The notes under the pieces: model-generated
The model's input: only the letters and a program-made list of their open reading frames with translations
What the model was told of the DNA's origin: nothing
Databases searched by the model: none
In this document: positions 1 through 8,421 of the stretch, piece after piece
Position numbering within the stretch: the stretch's first letter is position 1
Layout of the letters: each line of letters begins with the position of its first letter
Made by a program: the position numbers and the translations under genes
Assembly (NCBI GenBank): GCA_002720855.1
Contig: PBIN01000005.1
Coordinates: 1-64,000 of the forward strand
Origin: Rhodospirillaceae bacterium
GTDB taxonomy: Bacteria > Pseudomonadota > Alphaproteobacteria > MPNO01 > UBA2964
Length of the DNA stretch: 64,000 bases
Reading direction: 5' to 3'

Positions 1-432
1 AGCTGCATCCTCTTTTGGGGCAGCGTCCTCCTCTGGGGCAGAGTCTTCCGATACCGCTTCGACGTTTTCGTTTTCACGGTCATCGCGACGGCTTCTTTCG
101 TCACGGGAACTTTTGTTTTTCATCATTACGGAAGGTTCGTCGCTAAGTTCGTCGACCCGGATTGTCATCAGCCGCAGGACGTCTTCGTGCAAACGTAAAT
201 TACGTTCGAATTCCTTGACGGCTGCAGCAGGAGCATCCAAGGCCAGCATTACGTAGTGGCCTTTTCGGTTCTTTTTAATTCGATAAGCAAGACTCTTCAG
301 GCCCCAATATTCAGTCTGTGCAACTTTACCGCCGCCTTCGGTGACGAACTCCGACATGCTCTCTGCCAGCGCCTCAACTTGAGACGCTGAAATATCAGGT
401 CGTGCGATGAACACGCTCTCGTAGTAAGGCAC
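1..432 (-). CDS. rpsF: 30S ribosomal protein S6 (3' end beyond window)
   Basis: S6 is a small-subunit protein that binds 16S rRNA with S18 in the platform. The reverse strand reads 144 codons without a stop up to the window edge, so the C-terminus is missing. The N-terminus (MPYYESVFIARPDIS) and the later YWGLKSLAYRIKKNRKGHY stretch are typical of S6. The start is GTG at 432-430, preceded by a GAGGAG ribosome binding site. After residue ~104 the protein runs into a charged Arg/Asp/Glu tail with the repeats PEEDAAPKEDAA, the kind of acidic extension common in alphaproteobacterial S6. It is divergent from fabD. rpsR and rplI would be expected just outside the window (inference). Confidence 0.95.
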   Translation of the reverse strand, partial: MPYYESVFIARPDISASQVEALAESMSEFVTEGGGKVAQTEYWGLKSLAYRIKKNRKGHYVMLALDAPAAAVKEFERNLRLHEDVLRLMTIRVDELSDEPSVMMKNKSSRDERSRRDDRENENVEAVSEDSAPEEDAAPKEDAA

Positions 433-617
433 GTTCGAAAACTCCTCGTTTATGCCAAATAGCCAATGCGAAGACCGGCTAAAAAGTACTTAAAAATCAG
501 CCATTTAGAAAATGACATCCCAAAATATCGCTTAAATCGAATATTTGGGTATTTCAGGGCGCGCATATATACACGATTGGGGCCTATACGCAAGCATATG
601 AAATGCCTTTCGGTCGC

Positions 618-645
618 TTGACAGTTCGGTGCTCTCCGCTATCAC
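618..645 (+). promoter_or_regulatory. Candidate sigma-70 promoter for the fabD operon
   Basis: A perfect -35 hexamer TTGACA (618-623) is followed after 16 bases by TATCAC (640-645), four of six matches to TATAAT. This places transcription start roughly 35 bases before the fabD ATG. It lies in the 254-base gap between the divergent rpsF and fabD genes. Support is by sequence match only. Confidence 0.45.
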
Positions 646-686
646 TCTCCTTAGTTCCGCGACCGGTTTGAAGGAGAAATAGATAT

Positions 687-1628
687 ATGACAATCGCATT
701 GGTATTCCCGGGCCAAGGGTCCCAGGCTGTAGGTATGGGGACGGATTTGGCCGAAGCATTCCCGGTCGCGCGCGAGACTTTTGAAGAGGTCGACGAGGCA
801 CTCAAACAAAATTTATTTAAGATCATGTCTGAAGGCCCCGAAGAAACCTTAACGCTTACTGAAAATGCCCAGCCGGCGCTAATGTCGGTTAGCATTGCTG
901 TTATGAGGGTTCTCGAAAAAGAGGGCGGCTTTGATATTTCAGCGGCTGCATCTTGCGTTGCGGGACATTCTCTCGGGGAATATTCGGCGTTGTCAGCGGC
1001 CGGAAGTTTCACTCTCGCAGATACAGCCCGATTATTAAAAACCCGTGGTCAGGCAATGCAGGAAGCTGTACCGGTCGGTGAGGGCGGTATGGCGGCGCTA
1101 TTAGGGGCGGATTTACAGACTGCAACAAAATTGGCTGATGCTGCGGCAGAAGGCGATGTTTGTTCGCCGGCAAATGATAATGCTTCAGATCAGGTCGTGA
1201 TTTCGGGTGCGGCGGCAGCTATAGATCGCGCGGTCGCTTTGGCGCCAGATCACAACATCAAACGTGCAATTCCTTTGCAGGTAAGCGCGCCGTTTCATTG
1301 CAGTATGATGGCGCCGGCCGCCGATGTTATGCAGGGCGCGTTAGCCGAAGTTGATGTCGCACCACCCATTGTGCCATTGATTGCTAACGTAACCGCGAAA
1401 GCCGTGCAGGAGCCCGATACAATCTGTCGTCAGCTGGTAGAGCAGGTTACGGGTTTGGTGAGGTGGCGTGAATCGGTTTTGCAAATGAAGGAAGACGGTG
1501 TCGACAAGCTGGTTGAGATCGGATCGGGAAAAGTCCTCGCCGGTCTCGTCCGACGGATCGATCGAGAAATTTCGGCTGTTTCAGTTTCCGACCCCGAAAG
1601 CGTCGAGAGTTTTCTCGCTTCCCAATAG
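687..1628 (+). CDS. fabD: Malonyl-CoA:ACP transacylase
   Basis: FabD moves malonyl from CoA to the acyl carrier protein, making the extender unit of type II fatty acid synthesis. The 313-residue length is normal for the family. GQGSQ is at 9-13, the nucleophile is Ser95 in GHSLGEY, Arg120 is the conserved malonyl-binding Arg, and His204 lies in the APFHCSMM motif. The ATG is preceded by AAGGAG eight bases upstream. It is the first gene of a same-strand run fabD-fabG-acpP-fabF-mltG. Confidence 0.97.
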   Translation: MTIALVFPGQGSQAVGMGTDLAEAFPVARETFEEVDEALKQNLFKIMSEGPEETLTLTENAQPALMSVSIAVMRVLEKEGGFDISAAASCVAGHSLGEYSALSAAGSFTLADTARLLKTRGQAMQEAVPVGEGGMAALLGADLQTATKLADAAAEGDVCSPANDNASDQVVISGAAAAIDRAVALAPDHNIKRAIPLQVSAPFHCSMMAPAADVMQGALAEVDVAPPIVPLIANVTAKAVQEPDTICRQLVEQVTGLVRWRESVLQMKEDGVDKLVEIGSGKVLAGLVRRIDREISAVSVSDPESVESFLASQ

Positions 1629-1651
1629 CAGTTTTGAAAGGGATTTAGCAC

Positions 1652-2389
1652 ATGTTCGATCTAACGGGACGTTCTGCACTGGTCACTGGCGCTAGTGGTG
1701 GAATTGGTGGCGCAGTTGCATCCGCTCTGCACAAGCAAGGTGCATCCGTTGCATTGACCGGGCGTAACGAAGAGGCGCTCAATGCGCTGGCGAGCAGTTT
1801 AGGCGAACGCGCGTACGTTTTGGTTGCAGATCTATCGGATAACGCGGCGGTCGATGGCCTTATTGGCGACGCTTGCGAATTGATGGGTGGTCTGGACATT
1901 CTTGTTAATAATGCTGGCCTTACGCGCGACGGTCTTACCATGCGTATGAAGGATGACGATTGGAATCAGGTGCTTGAAGTCAATCTCACGGCTGGTTTCC
2001 GCCTCGCGCGAGCAGCATTGCGTGGCATGATGAAGGCGCGATATGGCCGTATCATCAATATCACGTCTGTAGTCGGCCAAATGGGAAATCCAGGGCAGGT
2101 AAATTATGTAGCCTCCAAGGCAGGAATGACGGGGATGAGCAAAGCTCTTGCCGCAGAAGTGGCCTCCCGAGGGATAACTGTAAACTGCGTTGCACCCGGA
2201 TTTATTTCTACCGCAATGACCGAAGCGTTGAGTGATGACCAGAAACAAGTCATGTTGGATAGAATTCCCGTGGGACGTTTTGGCGACCCTTCTGACGTCG
2301 CCAACAGCGTTACTTTTCTGGCCAGCGAAGAAGGTGGTTACTTGACAGGACAAACTCTGCATGTAAATGGGGGCATGGCGATGGTATAG
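1652..2389 (+). CDS. fabG: 3-oxoacyl-ACP reductase
   Basis: FabG is the NADPH-dependent reductase of 3-ketoacyl-ACP in fatty acid elongation. This 245-residue classical short-chain dehydrogenase has the cofactor motif TGASGGIG at 12-19, NNAG at 86-89, and the catalytic Ser139, Tyr152 and Lys156 (YVASK). The C-terminal YLTGQTLHVNGGM is typical of FabG. It starts 23 bases after fabD, before acpP, which supports FabG over the many other SDR enzymes. Confidence 0.96.
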   Translation: MFDLTGRSALVTGASGGIGGAVASALHKQGASVALTGRNEEALNALASSLGERAYVLVADLSDNAAVDGLIGDACELMGGLDILVNNAGLTRDGLTMRMKDDDWNQVLEVNLTAGFRLARAALRGMMKARYGRIINITSVVGQMGNPGQVNYVASKAGMTGMSKALAAEVASRGITVNCVAPGFISTAMTEALSDDQKQVMLDRIPVGRFGDPSDVANSVTFLASEEGGYLTGQTLHVNGGMAMV

Positions 2390-2497
2390 GCCAGTATCGC
2401 GGTCCATTCCGGACTGTGCTGAAGGGCCCGATTCGACTTAAAATTACGGATTATTATTTGCCTTAAAGGTTCATCAATTTAACGAGGGAAAGCTGGA

Positions 2498-2737
2498 ATG
2501 AGTGATATCGCGGAACGCGTCAAAAAAATCGTCGTAGAACATCTGGGAGCAGATGAAGATAAGGTTACGGATAGTGCCAGCTTTATCGAGGACTTGGGAG
2601 CGGACAGTCTCGATACCGTTGAATTGGTTATGGCATTCGAAGAAGAATTTGACTGTGAAATTCCGGATGATGCCGCTGAGAATATTCTGACGGTTAAGGA
2701 CGCAATTTCATTTATCAGTGAAAACTCAGACGGTTAA
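2498..2737 (+). CDS. acpP: Acyl carrier protein
   Basis: This 79-residue acidic protein carries growing acyl chains on a phosphopantetheine arm. The attachment site is Ser37 in [19 protein letters not shown] precedes the ATG. The 108-base gap after fabG is longer than others in the operon and may hold an extra promoter for this very abundant protein, although I could not identify one confidently. Confidence 0.98.
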   Translation: MSDIAERVKKIVVEHLGADEDKVTDSASFIEDLGADSLDTVELVMAFEEEFDCEIPDDAAENILTVKDAISFISENSDG

Positions 2738-2809
2738 GTCGCTAGCATAAAATTGTGGACCGCTTGGGAGCCGTCGGGTGTGTTTAGGTAAAACAACTGT
2801 ATGTACTGA

Positions 2810-4072
2810 ATGAGACGTGTCGTAATCACCGGCATTGGTATGGTCAGTCCTCTGGGCTCTGGTGCAGAGACCAGTTGGCAACGACTGGTGAACGGTGAAT
2901 GTGGGATTGATAAGGTCGAATCCTTTGACGTCTCAGACCTGCCTGTCAAAATTGGCGCTGAGGTACCACTGGGTGAAGAATCTGATGGGTGCTTTAATTT
3001 CGACAACTGGGTTGACGCCAAAGACCGCCGCAAAAACGATAATTTTATAATTTTTGGCATCGGTGCGGCTTCGCAGGCAATTGCGGATTCTGGCTGGCAG
3101 CCTAAAGACGAAGAGGAGTGCGCCCGAACGGGCGTAATGATCGGGTCGGGGATAGGGGGGTTGCCGGGCATTTATGACGCCTCTGTTGCCTTATTCGAGA
3201 AAGGGCCGAGGCGCGTTTCTCCATTCTTCATTCCTTCTACATTAATCAACCTGGTTTCAGGCCAGGTTTCCATCCGTTATGGCCTCACTGGGCCCAACCA
3301 CGCAGTTGCGACAGCGTGTTCCACCGGCGCGCATTCAATCGGCGATGCTGCCCGGCTTATTCAGTTCGACGATGCCGATGTCATGATCGCAGGTGGTGCT
3401 GAAGCAGCCATTTGTCGTATTGGAATCGCAGGTTTCGCTGCTGCACGTGCCCTTGCAAACAAATTTAACGACAGTCCCAAGGAAGCTTCACGACCATGGG
3501 ATCAGGACCGTGATGGATTTGTCATGGGTGAAGGCGCAGGTGTGGTTGTGCTTGAGGAGCTTGAACACGCCAAGAAACGCGGCGCAAAAATTTATGCGGA
3601 AATTGTGGGGTATGGCCTTTCAGGCGATGCCCATCATGTTACTGCACCGGCTGAAGATGGTGCCGGGGCAACACGGGCGATGAAGATGGCCATCAAAAGA
3701 GCCGGGGCCAATCCAGAGGATATCGACTACATCAATGCCCATGGCACGTCGACGCCACTTGGGGACGAAATTGAACTCGGAGCCGTAAAACGCTTATTTG
3801 GCGAGCATGCATATTCATTGTCGATGTCATCAACCAAATCCGCAATTGGCCACCTGCTTGGCGCAGCAGGTGCGGTAGAAGCTGTTTTCTCAATCCTGGC
3901 TATTCGCGATGGTGTGGCGCCCCCGACTTTGAATTTGCATAATCCTTCCGAAGGGTGTGATATCGACCTTGTGGCACACTCCGCGAAGGAACGCCCAATT
4001 AAGGTCGCGATGTCGAATTCTTTCGGGTTTGGCGGTACCAACGCGACTCTCATTTTCAAAGCAGTATCCTGA
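2810..4072 (+). CDS. fabF: 3-oxoacyl-ACP synthase II (KAS II)
   Basis: FabF condenses malonyl-ACP with acyl-ACP. At 420 residues it has the thiolase-fold Cys-His-His triad: Cys170 in ATACSTGAHS, His312 in NAHGTSTPLGD and His349 in KSAIGHLLGAAG. The N-terminus MRRVVITGIGMVSPLG is standard. It ends in TGA only two bases before mltG, and this use of TGA shows TGA is a normal stop in this genome. Confidence 0.97.
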   Translation: MRRVVITGIGMVSPLGSGAETSWQRLVNGECGIDKVESFDVSDLPVKIGAEVPLGEESDGCFNFDNWVDAKDRRKNDNFIIFGIGAASQAIADSGWQPKDEEECARTGVMIGSGIGGLPGIYDASVALFEKGPRRVSPFFIPSTLINLVSGQVSIRYGLTGPNHAVATACSTGAHSIGDAARLIQFDDADVMIAGGAEAAICRIGIAGFAAARALANKFNDSPKEASRPWDQDRDGFVMGEGAGVVVLEELEHAKKRGAKIYAEIVGYGLSGDAHHVTAPAEDGAGATRAMKMAIKRAGANPEDIDYINAHGTSTPLGDEIELGAVKRLFGEHAYSLSMSSTKSAIGHLLGAAGAVEAVFSILAIRDGVAPPTLNLHNPSEGCDIDLVAHSAKERPIKVAMSNSFGFGGTNATLIFKAVS

Positions 4073-4074
4073 AG

Positions 4075-5073
4075 ATGATGCGGCGGACCGTCGTCCGCAT
4101 GCTCCTCGTTCTGAGCGCAATTTTTTTAATCTTCGGGACGGCGACTTTTTTGATCGCCAAAGATCATTTTTTGCGTCCGGGGCCTCTCCAGACCTCAATG
4201 ACCATCATCATCGAGAGGGGGGGAGGTGTTGGCAAAATCGCCGCATATCTCAAAGATGCGGGGGTTATCGAGAACGCAGTGCTGTTTCGTCTCGGCGTGC
4301 GTTATGAGGGTTTAGCCTCGAAACTCAAAGCCGGTGAGTATGTTTTTCCTGCGCATGCAAGCATGCGTTCCGTGGCAGCGATAATTGCTTCAGGCAAAAC
4401 AGTTAAGCGACGTCTCACTATCGCTGAGGGCTTGCTTGCAGTTCAAATTAAAAAAATTGTACTGGCCGTGCCTGGCCTAACGGGAGAGGTTCCTGAATCA
4501 TATTGGCAGGATGGTACGCTTTTGCCAGAAACCTATTTCTATTCGTATGGCGATAGCCGTCTTTCCGTAATTAAACGGATGCAGGAGCAGCTAAAGAAAG
4601 TGCTCTCTCGTACCTGGGCGCAGCGTTCGACCTCGGTACAGCTGAAATCGCCAGAAGAGGCATTGATACTCGCTTCTATTATTGAAAAAGAAACGGGTAA
4701 AGCATCTGAACGTGCTCATATTTCAGGCGTGTTTCACAATCGGCTTCGACGACGAATGCCGTTGCAATCTGATCCCACGGTGGTTTATGGCGTCACGAAT
4801 GGGAAGAGGGTTCTCAATCGTCCCCTTACGAAAGCGGATTTGCGTACGCCTTCGCCATACAACACTTACCTGAACAATGGATTGCCACCCGCGCCAATCG
4901 CAAACGCCGGATTGGCGGCAATTCGCGCTGCGGTAATGCCAATAACAACAACCGATCTCTATTTTGTTGCCGATGGCAAAGGTGGGCATGCTTTTGCGCG
5001 AACGCACAGAGAACACAATCGAAATGTTGCGAAATGGCGTAAAATTCAACGGAAAGTCCGCGACAGAAAATAG
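4075..5073 (+). CDS. mltG: Endolytic murein transglycosylase (YceG-like)
   Basis: MltG cleaves nascent peptidoglycan strands at the outer face of the inner membrane and is thought to set glycan chain length. The 332-residue protein has one N-terminal membrane segment (about 8-28), a LysM-like region, and a YceG domain with LLPETYFYSYGD near 149-160. The catalytic Glu lies in SIIEKETG (Glu204). Two adjacent ATG codons (4075, 4078) are possible starts. It is tightly coupled to fabF with a two-base gap. Confidence 0.94.
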   Translation: MMRRTVVRMLLVLSAIFLIFGTATFLIAKDHFLRPGPLQTSMTIIIERGGGVGKIAAYLKDAGVIENAVLFRLGVRYEGLASKLKAGEYVFPAHASMRSVAAIIASGKTVKRRLTIAEGLLAVQIKKIVLAVPGLTGEVPESYWQDGTLLPETYFYSYGDSRLSVIKRMQEQLKKVLSRTWAQRSTSVQLKSPEEALILASIIEKETGKASERAHISGVFHNRLRRRMPLQSDPTVVYGVTNGKRVLNRPLTKADLRTPSPYNTYLNNGLPPAPIANAGLAAIRAAVMPITTTDLYFVADGKGGHAFARTHREHNRNVAKWRKIQRKVRDRK

Positions 5074-5162
5074 TGCAAATTGACAAAAGAGATTTCGCCC
5101 ATTAAGGGCAATACCGAGGCGGCCCGTGGACAATATCCACCTATGGCCGCGATTTCGATTAA

Positions 5163-5276
5163 CTTGAGGAAATCATTAAAAAAGAAGCTGAAGCCGCGAC
5201 GGAGCAAGTTATGGAGATAGCGACAACATACGGCATGGATGTTATCGCCGCGCTCGCCATTTTAATTGTCGGTTGA
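5163..5276 (+). pseudogene. 5' remnant of mscS, cut off by an in-frame TGA
   Basis: In the same frame as the downstream channel ORF, this stretch encodes a good N-terminus for an MscS channel, with YGMDVIAALAILIVG matching the first transmembrane helix. It stops at TGA (5274-5276), exactly where a hydrophobic residue of TM1 is expected; a TGG-to-TGA change would explain it. No ATG, GTG or TTG precedes it in frame except ATG 5211. An ATG at 5143 lies in another frame and would need a one-base shift near 5160. The 5' part therefore carries a nonsense codon and possibly a frameshift. Confidence 0.7.
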
Positions 5277-6005
5277 ATGATTGCCGGTTGGGCCGGTCGC
5301 AAAACTAGGTCTCTTCTGTCGAAGTCCGGGAAGGTTGACGAAACACTTATACCTTTCTTGAGCAGTATCGTCCGTTACATCATTTTGATTTTCATGATCA
5401 TCGCGGTACTCGGGAAATTCGGTGTCCAGACTGCAAGTATCATTGCCGTCCTCGGTACGGTTGGTTTGGCTGTCGGGTTGGCCCTGCAGGGGACGTTGTC
5501 GCACTTTGCTGCTGGGGTAGTTCTTCTGATTTTGCGTCCCTTTAAAATAGGCGAAGTTATTGATGCTGGAGGAAAGGTCGGTGCAGTAGAAGAAATTGGC
5601 CTGTTTGCAACAAACCTCAAAACCGCAGATGGCATATTTGTTTACGTTCCAAATGGCTCTTTGCTCGGCGCTGCAATTACTAATTTTTCGCGCAATGCCA
5701 CACGCCGTATCGATATAACTGTTGGGATTTCCTATACCGACGATATTCCGAAATCGCTCTCTGCAGCGCAGGCATTAATGGACTCTGACAGCCGAATATT
5801 AAAAGATCCAGAGTCGCAAACGATGGTGATGTCGCTTGGCGATAGCGCGGTCAACATTCATATGCGTTGTTGGACGACTGGTGACGATTACTGGGATGTC
5901 CTGTTTGATCTTAACAAGGGTATCAAAGAACGATACGACGCAGAGGGTATATCGATCCCGTTTCCGCAACGCGACATTCATATTGTCGAACATAAGAAAG
6001 ACTAA
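5277..6005 (+). CDS. mscS: Small-conductance mechanosensitive channel, N-terminally truncated
   Basis: MscS channels open under membrane tension to release solutes during hypo-osmotic shock. From the ATG directly after the TGA, 242 residues remain: part of TM1, TM2 (about 28-46), the pore helix TM3 (about 50-85, AVLGTVGLAVGLALQG) and the cytoplasmic beta and alpha/beta domain ending FPQRDIHIVEHKKD. E. coli MscS has 286 residues, and most of TM1 is lost here. The rest is well preserved without further stops, so the break is recent, a sequencing error, or bypassed by reinitiation at TGAATG. Without TM1 a normal channel is doubtful. Confidence 0.75.
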   Translation: MIAGWAGRKTRSLLSKSGKVDETLIPFLSSIVRYIILIFMIIAVLGKFGVQTASIIAVLGTVGLAVGLALQGTLSHFAAGVVLLILRPFKIGEVIDAGGKVGAVEEIGLFATNLKTADGIFVYVPNGSLLGAAITNFSRNATRRIDITVGISYTDDIPKSLSAAQALMDSDSRILKDPESQTMVMSLGDSAVNIHMRCWTTGDDYWDVLFDLNKGIKERYDAEGISIPFPQRDIHIVEHKKD

Positions 6006-6034
6006 ACGGTATATACTCCTTGGTCGCGGCGGGA

Positions 6035-6796
6035 TTATTCCTTTTCCGCGACCTTTGGCATCAGCCGATCTGAAATGGAAGGCGGCAGGCTGCCAAAAAG
6101 CCATGCCAGAAAATACATTCGCCACGGAAATGCGATGCGGGCGGCGTTCTTTTCCAATCCGCGTTGTATGATTTTTGCTGCTCTTTTGCCCGACATCATA
6201 AGGGGCATCGGGAATGGATTGTTTGCCGTCATACGGCTTTCAACGAAACCGGGGCAGATTACGGACACCTTGACCCCCTTTGGTGCGTAACGTCCCCGCA
6301 ATCCTTCTCCCCAAATGCGAACCGCGGCCTTGGATGCCGCGTAGGCTGGGGTGCCGGCAAATCCTCGAAAAGACGCCAGGGAACTCATAATTGCAACCTG
6401 ACCGGATCCACGTTTTTCCATAAATTCCAGCGCTGGCAAAACTGTGTGAAGAACGCCGTTGATGTTGGTTTCGAAAATTTTATATGCCGCTTCCGAACCT
6501 TGACCCGCGCCGTCCGCTCCACCAGCTATGCCGGCATTTGCGATGACGAGATCGAGTGGCATTCGCCCGCTAATGTCAGAAATCCAATTCGAGACGGCAA
6601 CTCTTTCGGTCACATCGATAATTTTTGTTTCTACTTTCGCACCGTGTCCCTCGCATTTGATGGCAATTTTTTGGAGCCGTTCAGCATCTCGGCCAGATAG
6701 AGCCAAGAAGGTGCGGGGCTTCGCATAAGCAATAGCAAGCGCGGCTCCAATCCCACTTGATGCTCCCGTGATAAGAACTGATTTGTCTATTTCCAT
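6035..6796 (-). CDS. SDR family NAD(P)-dependent oxidoreductase
   Basis: This 253-residue classical short-chain dehydrogenase has TGASSGIG at 10-17, NAG at 87-89, Ser138/139, and Tyr152-x3-Lys156 (YAASK). The C-terminal part (AARIAFPWRMYFLAWLFGSLPP) resembles the membrane-associated tails of SDRs related to DltE/YqjQ. The substrate cannot be read from sequence. It lies on the opposite strand between mscS and yicC, splitting the usual mltG-yicC neighbourhood, and its start faces yicC across about 86 bases that must hold both promoters. Confidence 0.85.
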   Translation of the reverse strand: MEIDKSVLITGASSGIGAALAIAYAKPRTFLALSGRDAERLQKIAIKCEGHGAKVETKIIDVTERVAVSNWISDISGRMPLDLVIANAGIAGGADGAGQGSEAAYKIFETNINGVLHTVLPALEFMEKRGSGQVAIMSSLASFRGFAGTPAYAASKAAVRIWGEGLRGRYAPKGVKVSVICPGFVESRMTANNPFPMPLMMSGKRAAKIIQRGLEKNAARIAFPWRMYFLAWLFGSLPPSISDRLMPKVAEKE

Positions 6797-6882
6797 TTAC
6801 GCCTCGGTTGCTGGCCTTGTTGGCTAGGGCACCCGCGATTATAGTGCGCGCTCAAAACCGAATTCTACGTTACGGGGTATTT

Positions 6883-7770
6883 GTGACCGTATCCAGTATG
6901 ACGGGGTTTGCCCGGGTCGAAGGTACAGAGGACGGCTATAGCTGGGCCTGGGAAGTTCGCAGTGTGAACGCCCGATCACTCGATGTAAGGATTCGACTTC
7001 CATCGGGTATGGACCGGCTGGAAGCTGGAATAAGGAAAAAAGTTTCCGACAAATTAAATCGTGGAAATATATCCGCGACGCTAGTGATTGCCCGCCCCCC
7101 ACGAAAACAAGAAGTCGTCATAAATTCTGAAATACTTGAACAAGTCCTTTCCATTTCTAACCAGATGAGTGAATCCGATGATATCGCACGACCCCGCGTT
7201 GACGGGTTGTTGTCTGTACGCGGCGTTATTGAACTTCAGGAAGAGGAAGAAACCGACGAAGAAAAGACAAAGCTTGATGCAGAAGTAGAAAAAGCATTTG
7301 AGGCCGCACTCGACGGCCTTGTCGAGAACAGAGAGTCTGAAGGTAAACGGTTATTGGACTCTATCATCAGTCACCTGGACGAAATAGCCGGTTACGTTGA
7401 CGATGCCGCCAATATTGATGCTGCACAACCTAAAGCGATTGCAAATAAATTGCGTGAACAGGTACGCGATCTTGCAGGTGAGGTTTCGGGAGTCACCGAA
7501 GACAGGTTGGCCCAGGAGGTCGCTTTGCTGGCAACCAAGGCAGATATTCGCGAGGAATTGGATCGATTGTCTGCCCATGTCGCGGGCGCACGGGATTTGT
7601 TGGCGGCGGGTTCACCGGTTGGCAGAAAACTGGATTTTCTTTGTCAGGAGTTTAACCGCGAGGCAAATACCGTTTGTTCGAAGTCCTCCGATTTGGATTT
7701 GACCCGTGTCGGCCTCGAGTTGAAGGCGGTTATCGAACGTCTCCGTGAACAAATTCAAAATATAGAGTAG
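6883..7770 (+). CDS. yicC: YicC family endoribonuclease
   Basis: YicC proteins are conserved endoribonucleases; the E. coli member affects degradation of small RNAs. This 295-residue protein has the family N-terminus SSMTGFAR, a central acidic linker (EEEETDEEKTK), and the C-terminal DUF1732 signature GRKLDFLCQEFNREANT. I chose GTG 6883, which has GGGG six bases upstream and gives VTVSSMTGFAR; a TTG at 6808 would add 25 residues foreign to the family. gmk follows at 12 bases, the usual pairing. Confidence 0.92.
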   Translation: MTVSSMTGFARVEGTEDGYSWAWEVRSVNARSLDVRIRLPSGMDRLEAGIRKKVSDKLNRGNISATLVIARPPRKQEVVINSEILEQVLSISNQMSESDDIARPRVDGLLSVRGVIELQEEEETDEEKTKLDAEVEKAFEAALDGLVENRESEGKRLLDSIISHLDEIAGYVDDAANIDAAQPKAIANKLREQVRDLAGEVSGVTEDRLAQEVALLATKADIREELDRLSAHVAGARDLLAAGSPVGRKLDFLCQEFNREANTVCSKSSDLDLTRVGLELKAVIERLREQIQNIE

Positions 7771-7782
7771 AGCAGGGGTTAA

Positions 7783-8421
7783 ATGGCTTCCAACAAAATA
7801 GCACGGCGTGGTTTGATGTTGGTGCTTTCTTCGCCTTCGGGCGCAGGAAAGACAACGATTTCCCGAATGCTTCTGGAACGCGATCCCAATCTATCGATGT
7901 CGATTTCAACGACGACGCGCCCTATACGGCCGGGTGAAGAAGACGGGCGGGACTATTTTTTCGTTGATCCAACCGAATTCAATTTGATGGTCAACCGGCA
8001 GGAATTCTTGGAGCATGCAAAGGTGTTCGGGAATTATTATGGAACTCCGCGGGCGGCTGTAGAATCAGCTCTTTCATCTGGTTCGGACGTTATATTCGAC
8101 ATCGACTGGCAAGGCGCACAACAACTCGGACAGGCGGCAAGAGAAGACCTTGTAAGCGTTTTTATTTTACCGCCCTCTACCGAAGAACTTGATCGACGGC
8201 TACACAGTCGAGCGCAGGATACCGACGATGTTGTAGCGGCTCGGATGGCGAAAGCTCCGGATGAGATGAGTCATTGGGCGGAATATGATTTTATTGTCGT
8301 CAACGAGGATATCGAGAAGAGTGTTGCGCAAGTTCAGGCGATACTTGCAGCTGAACGATTGCGACGGCAAAGGCAAATAGGGCTAACTGAATTCGTCAAA
8401 CGTTTACAGGAAGGTTATTAG
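7783..8421 (+). CDS. gmk: Guanylate kinase
   Basis: It phosphorylates GMP to GDP with ATP. The 212-residue protein has the P-loop SSPSGAGKTT at 16-25, the GMP-binding stretch STTTRPIRPGEEDGRDYFF, and FDIDWQGAQQL. AGCAGGGG precedes the ATG. Its last bases overlap the end of the convergent rsmA by four bases. Confidence 0.97.
   Translation: MASNKIARRGLMLVLSSPSGAGKTTISRMLLERDPNLSMSISTTTRPIRPGEEDGRDYFFVDPTEFNLMVNRQEFLEHAKVFGNYYGTPRAAVESALSSGSDVIFDIDWQGAQQLGQAAREDLVSVFILPPSTEELDRRLHSRAQDTDDVVAARMAKAPDEMSHWAEYDFIVVNEDIEKSVAQVQAILAAERLRRQRQIGLTEFVKRLQEGY

Noticed and set aside
584-1012. Long antisense ORFs opposite fabD and many other genes
   Set aside because: Shadows of well-supported genes on the other strand with no domain content.
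5274-5276. TGA read as tryptophan (genetic code change)
   Set aside because: TGA terminates fabF, purN-region genes, ndk and others at the expected ends, and TGG is used for Trp throughout, so recoding would break many genes.
6022-6053. 8-bp inverted repeat as terminator between mscS and SDR
   Set aside because: The loop is 16 bases, no T tract follows, and it partly lies inside the SDR coding end; noted but not called.
6808-6882. TTG start extending yicC by 25 residues
   Set aside because: The added residues do not fit the family, whose N-terminus is SMTGFAR, and the GTG at 6883 has a better ribosome binding site.
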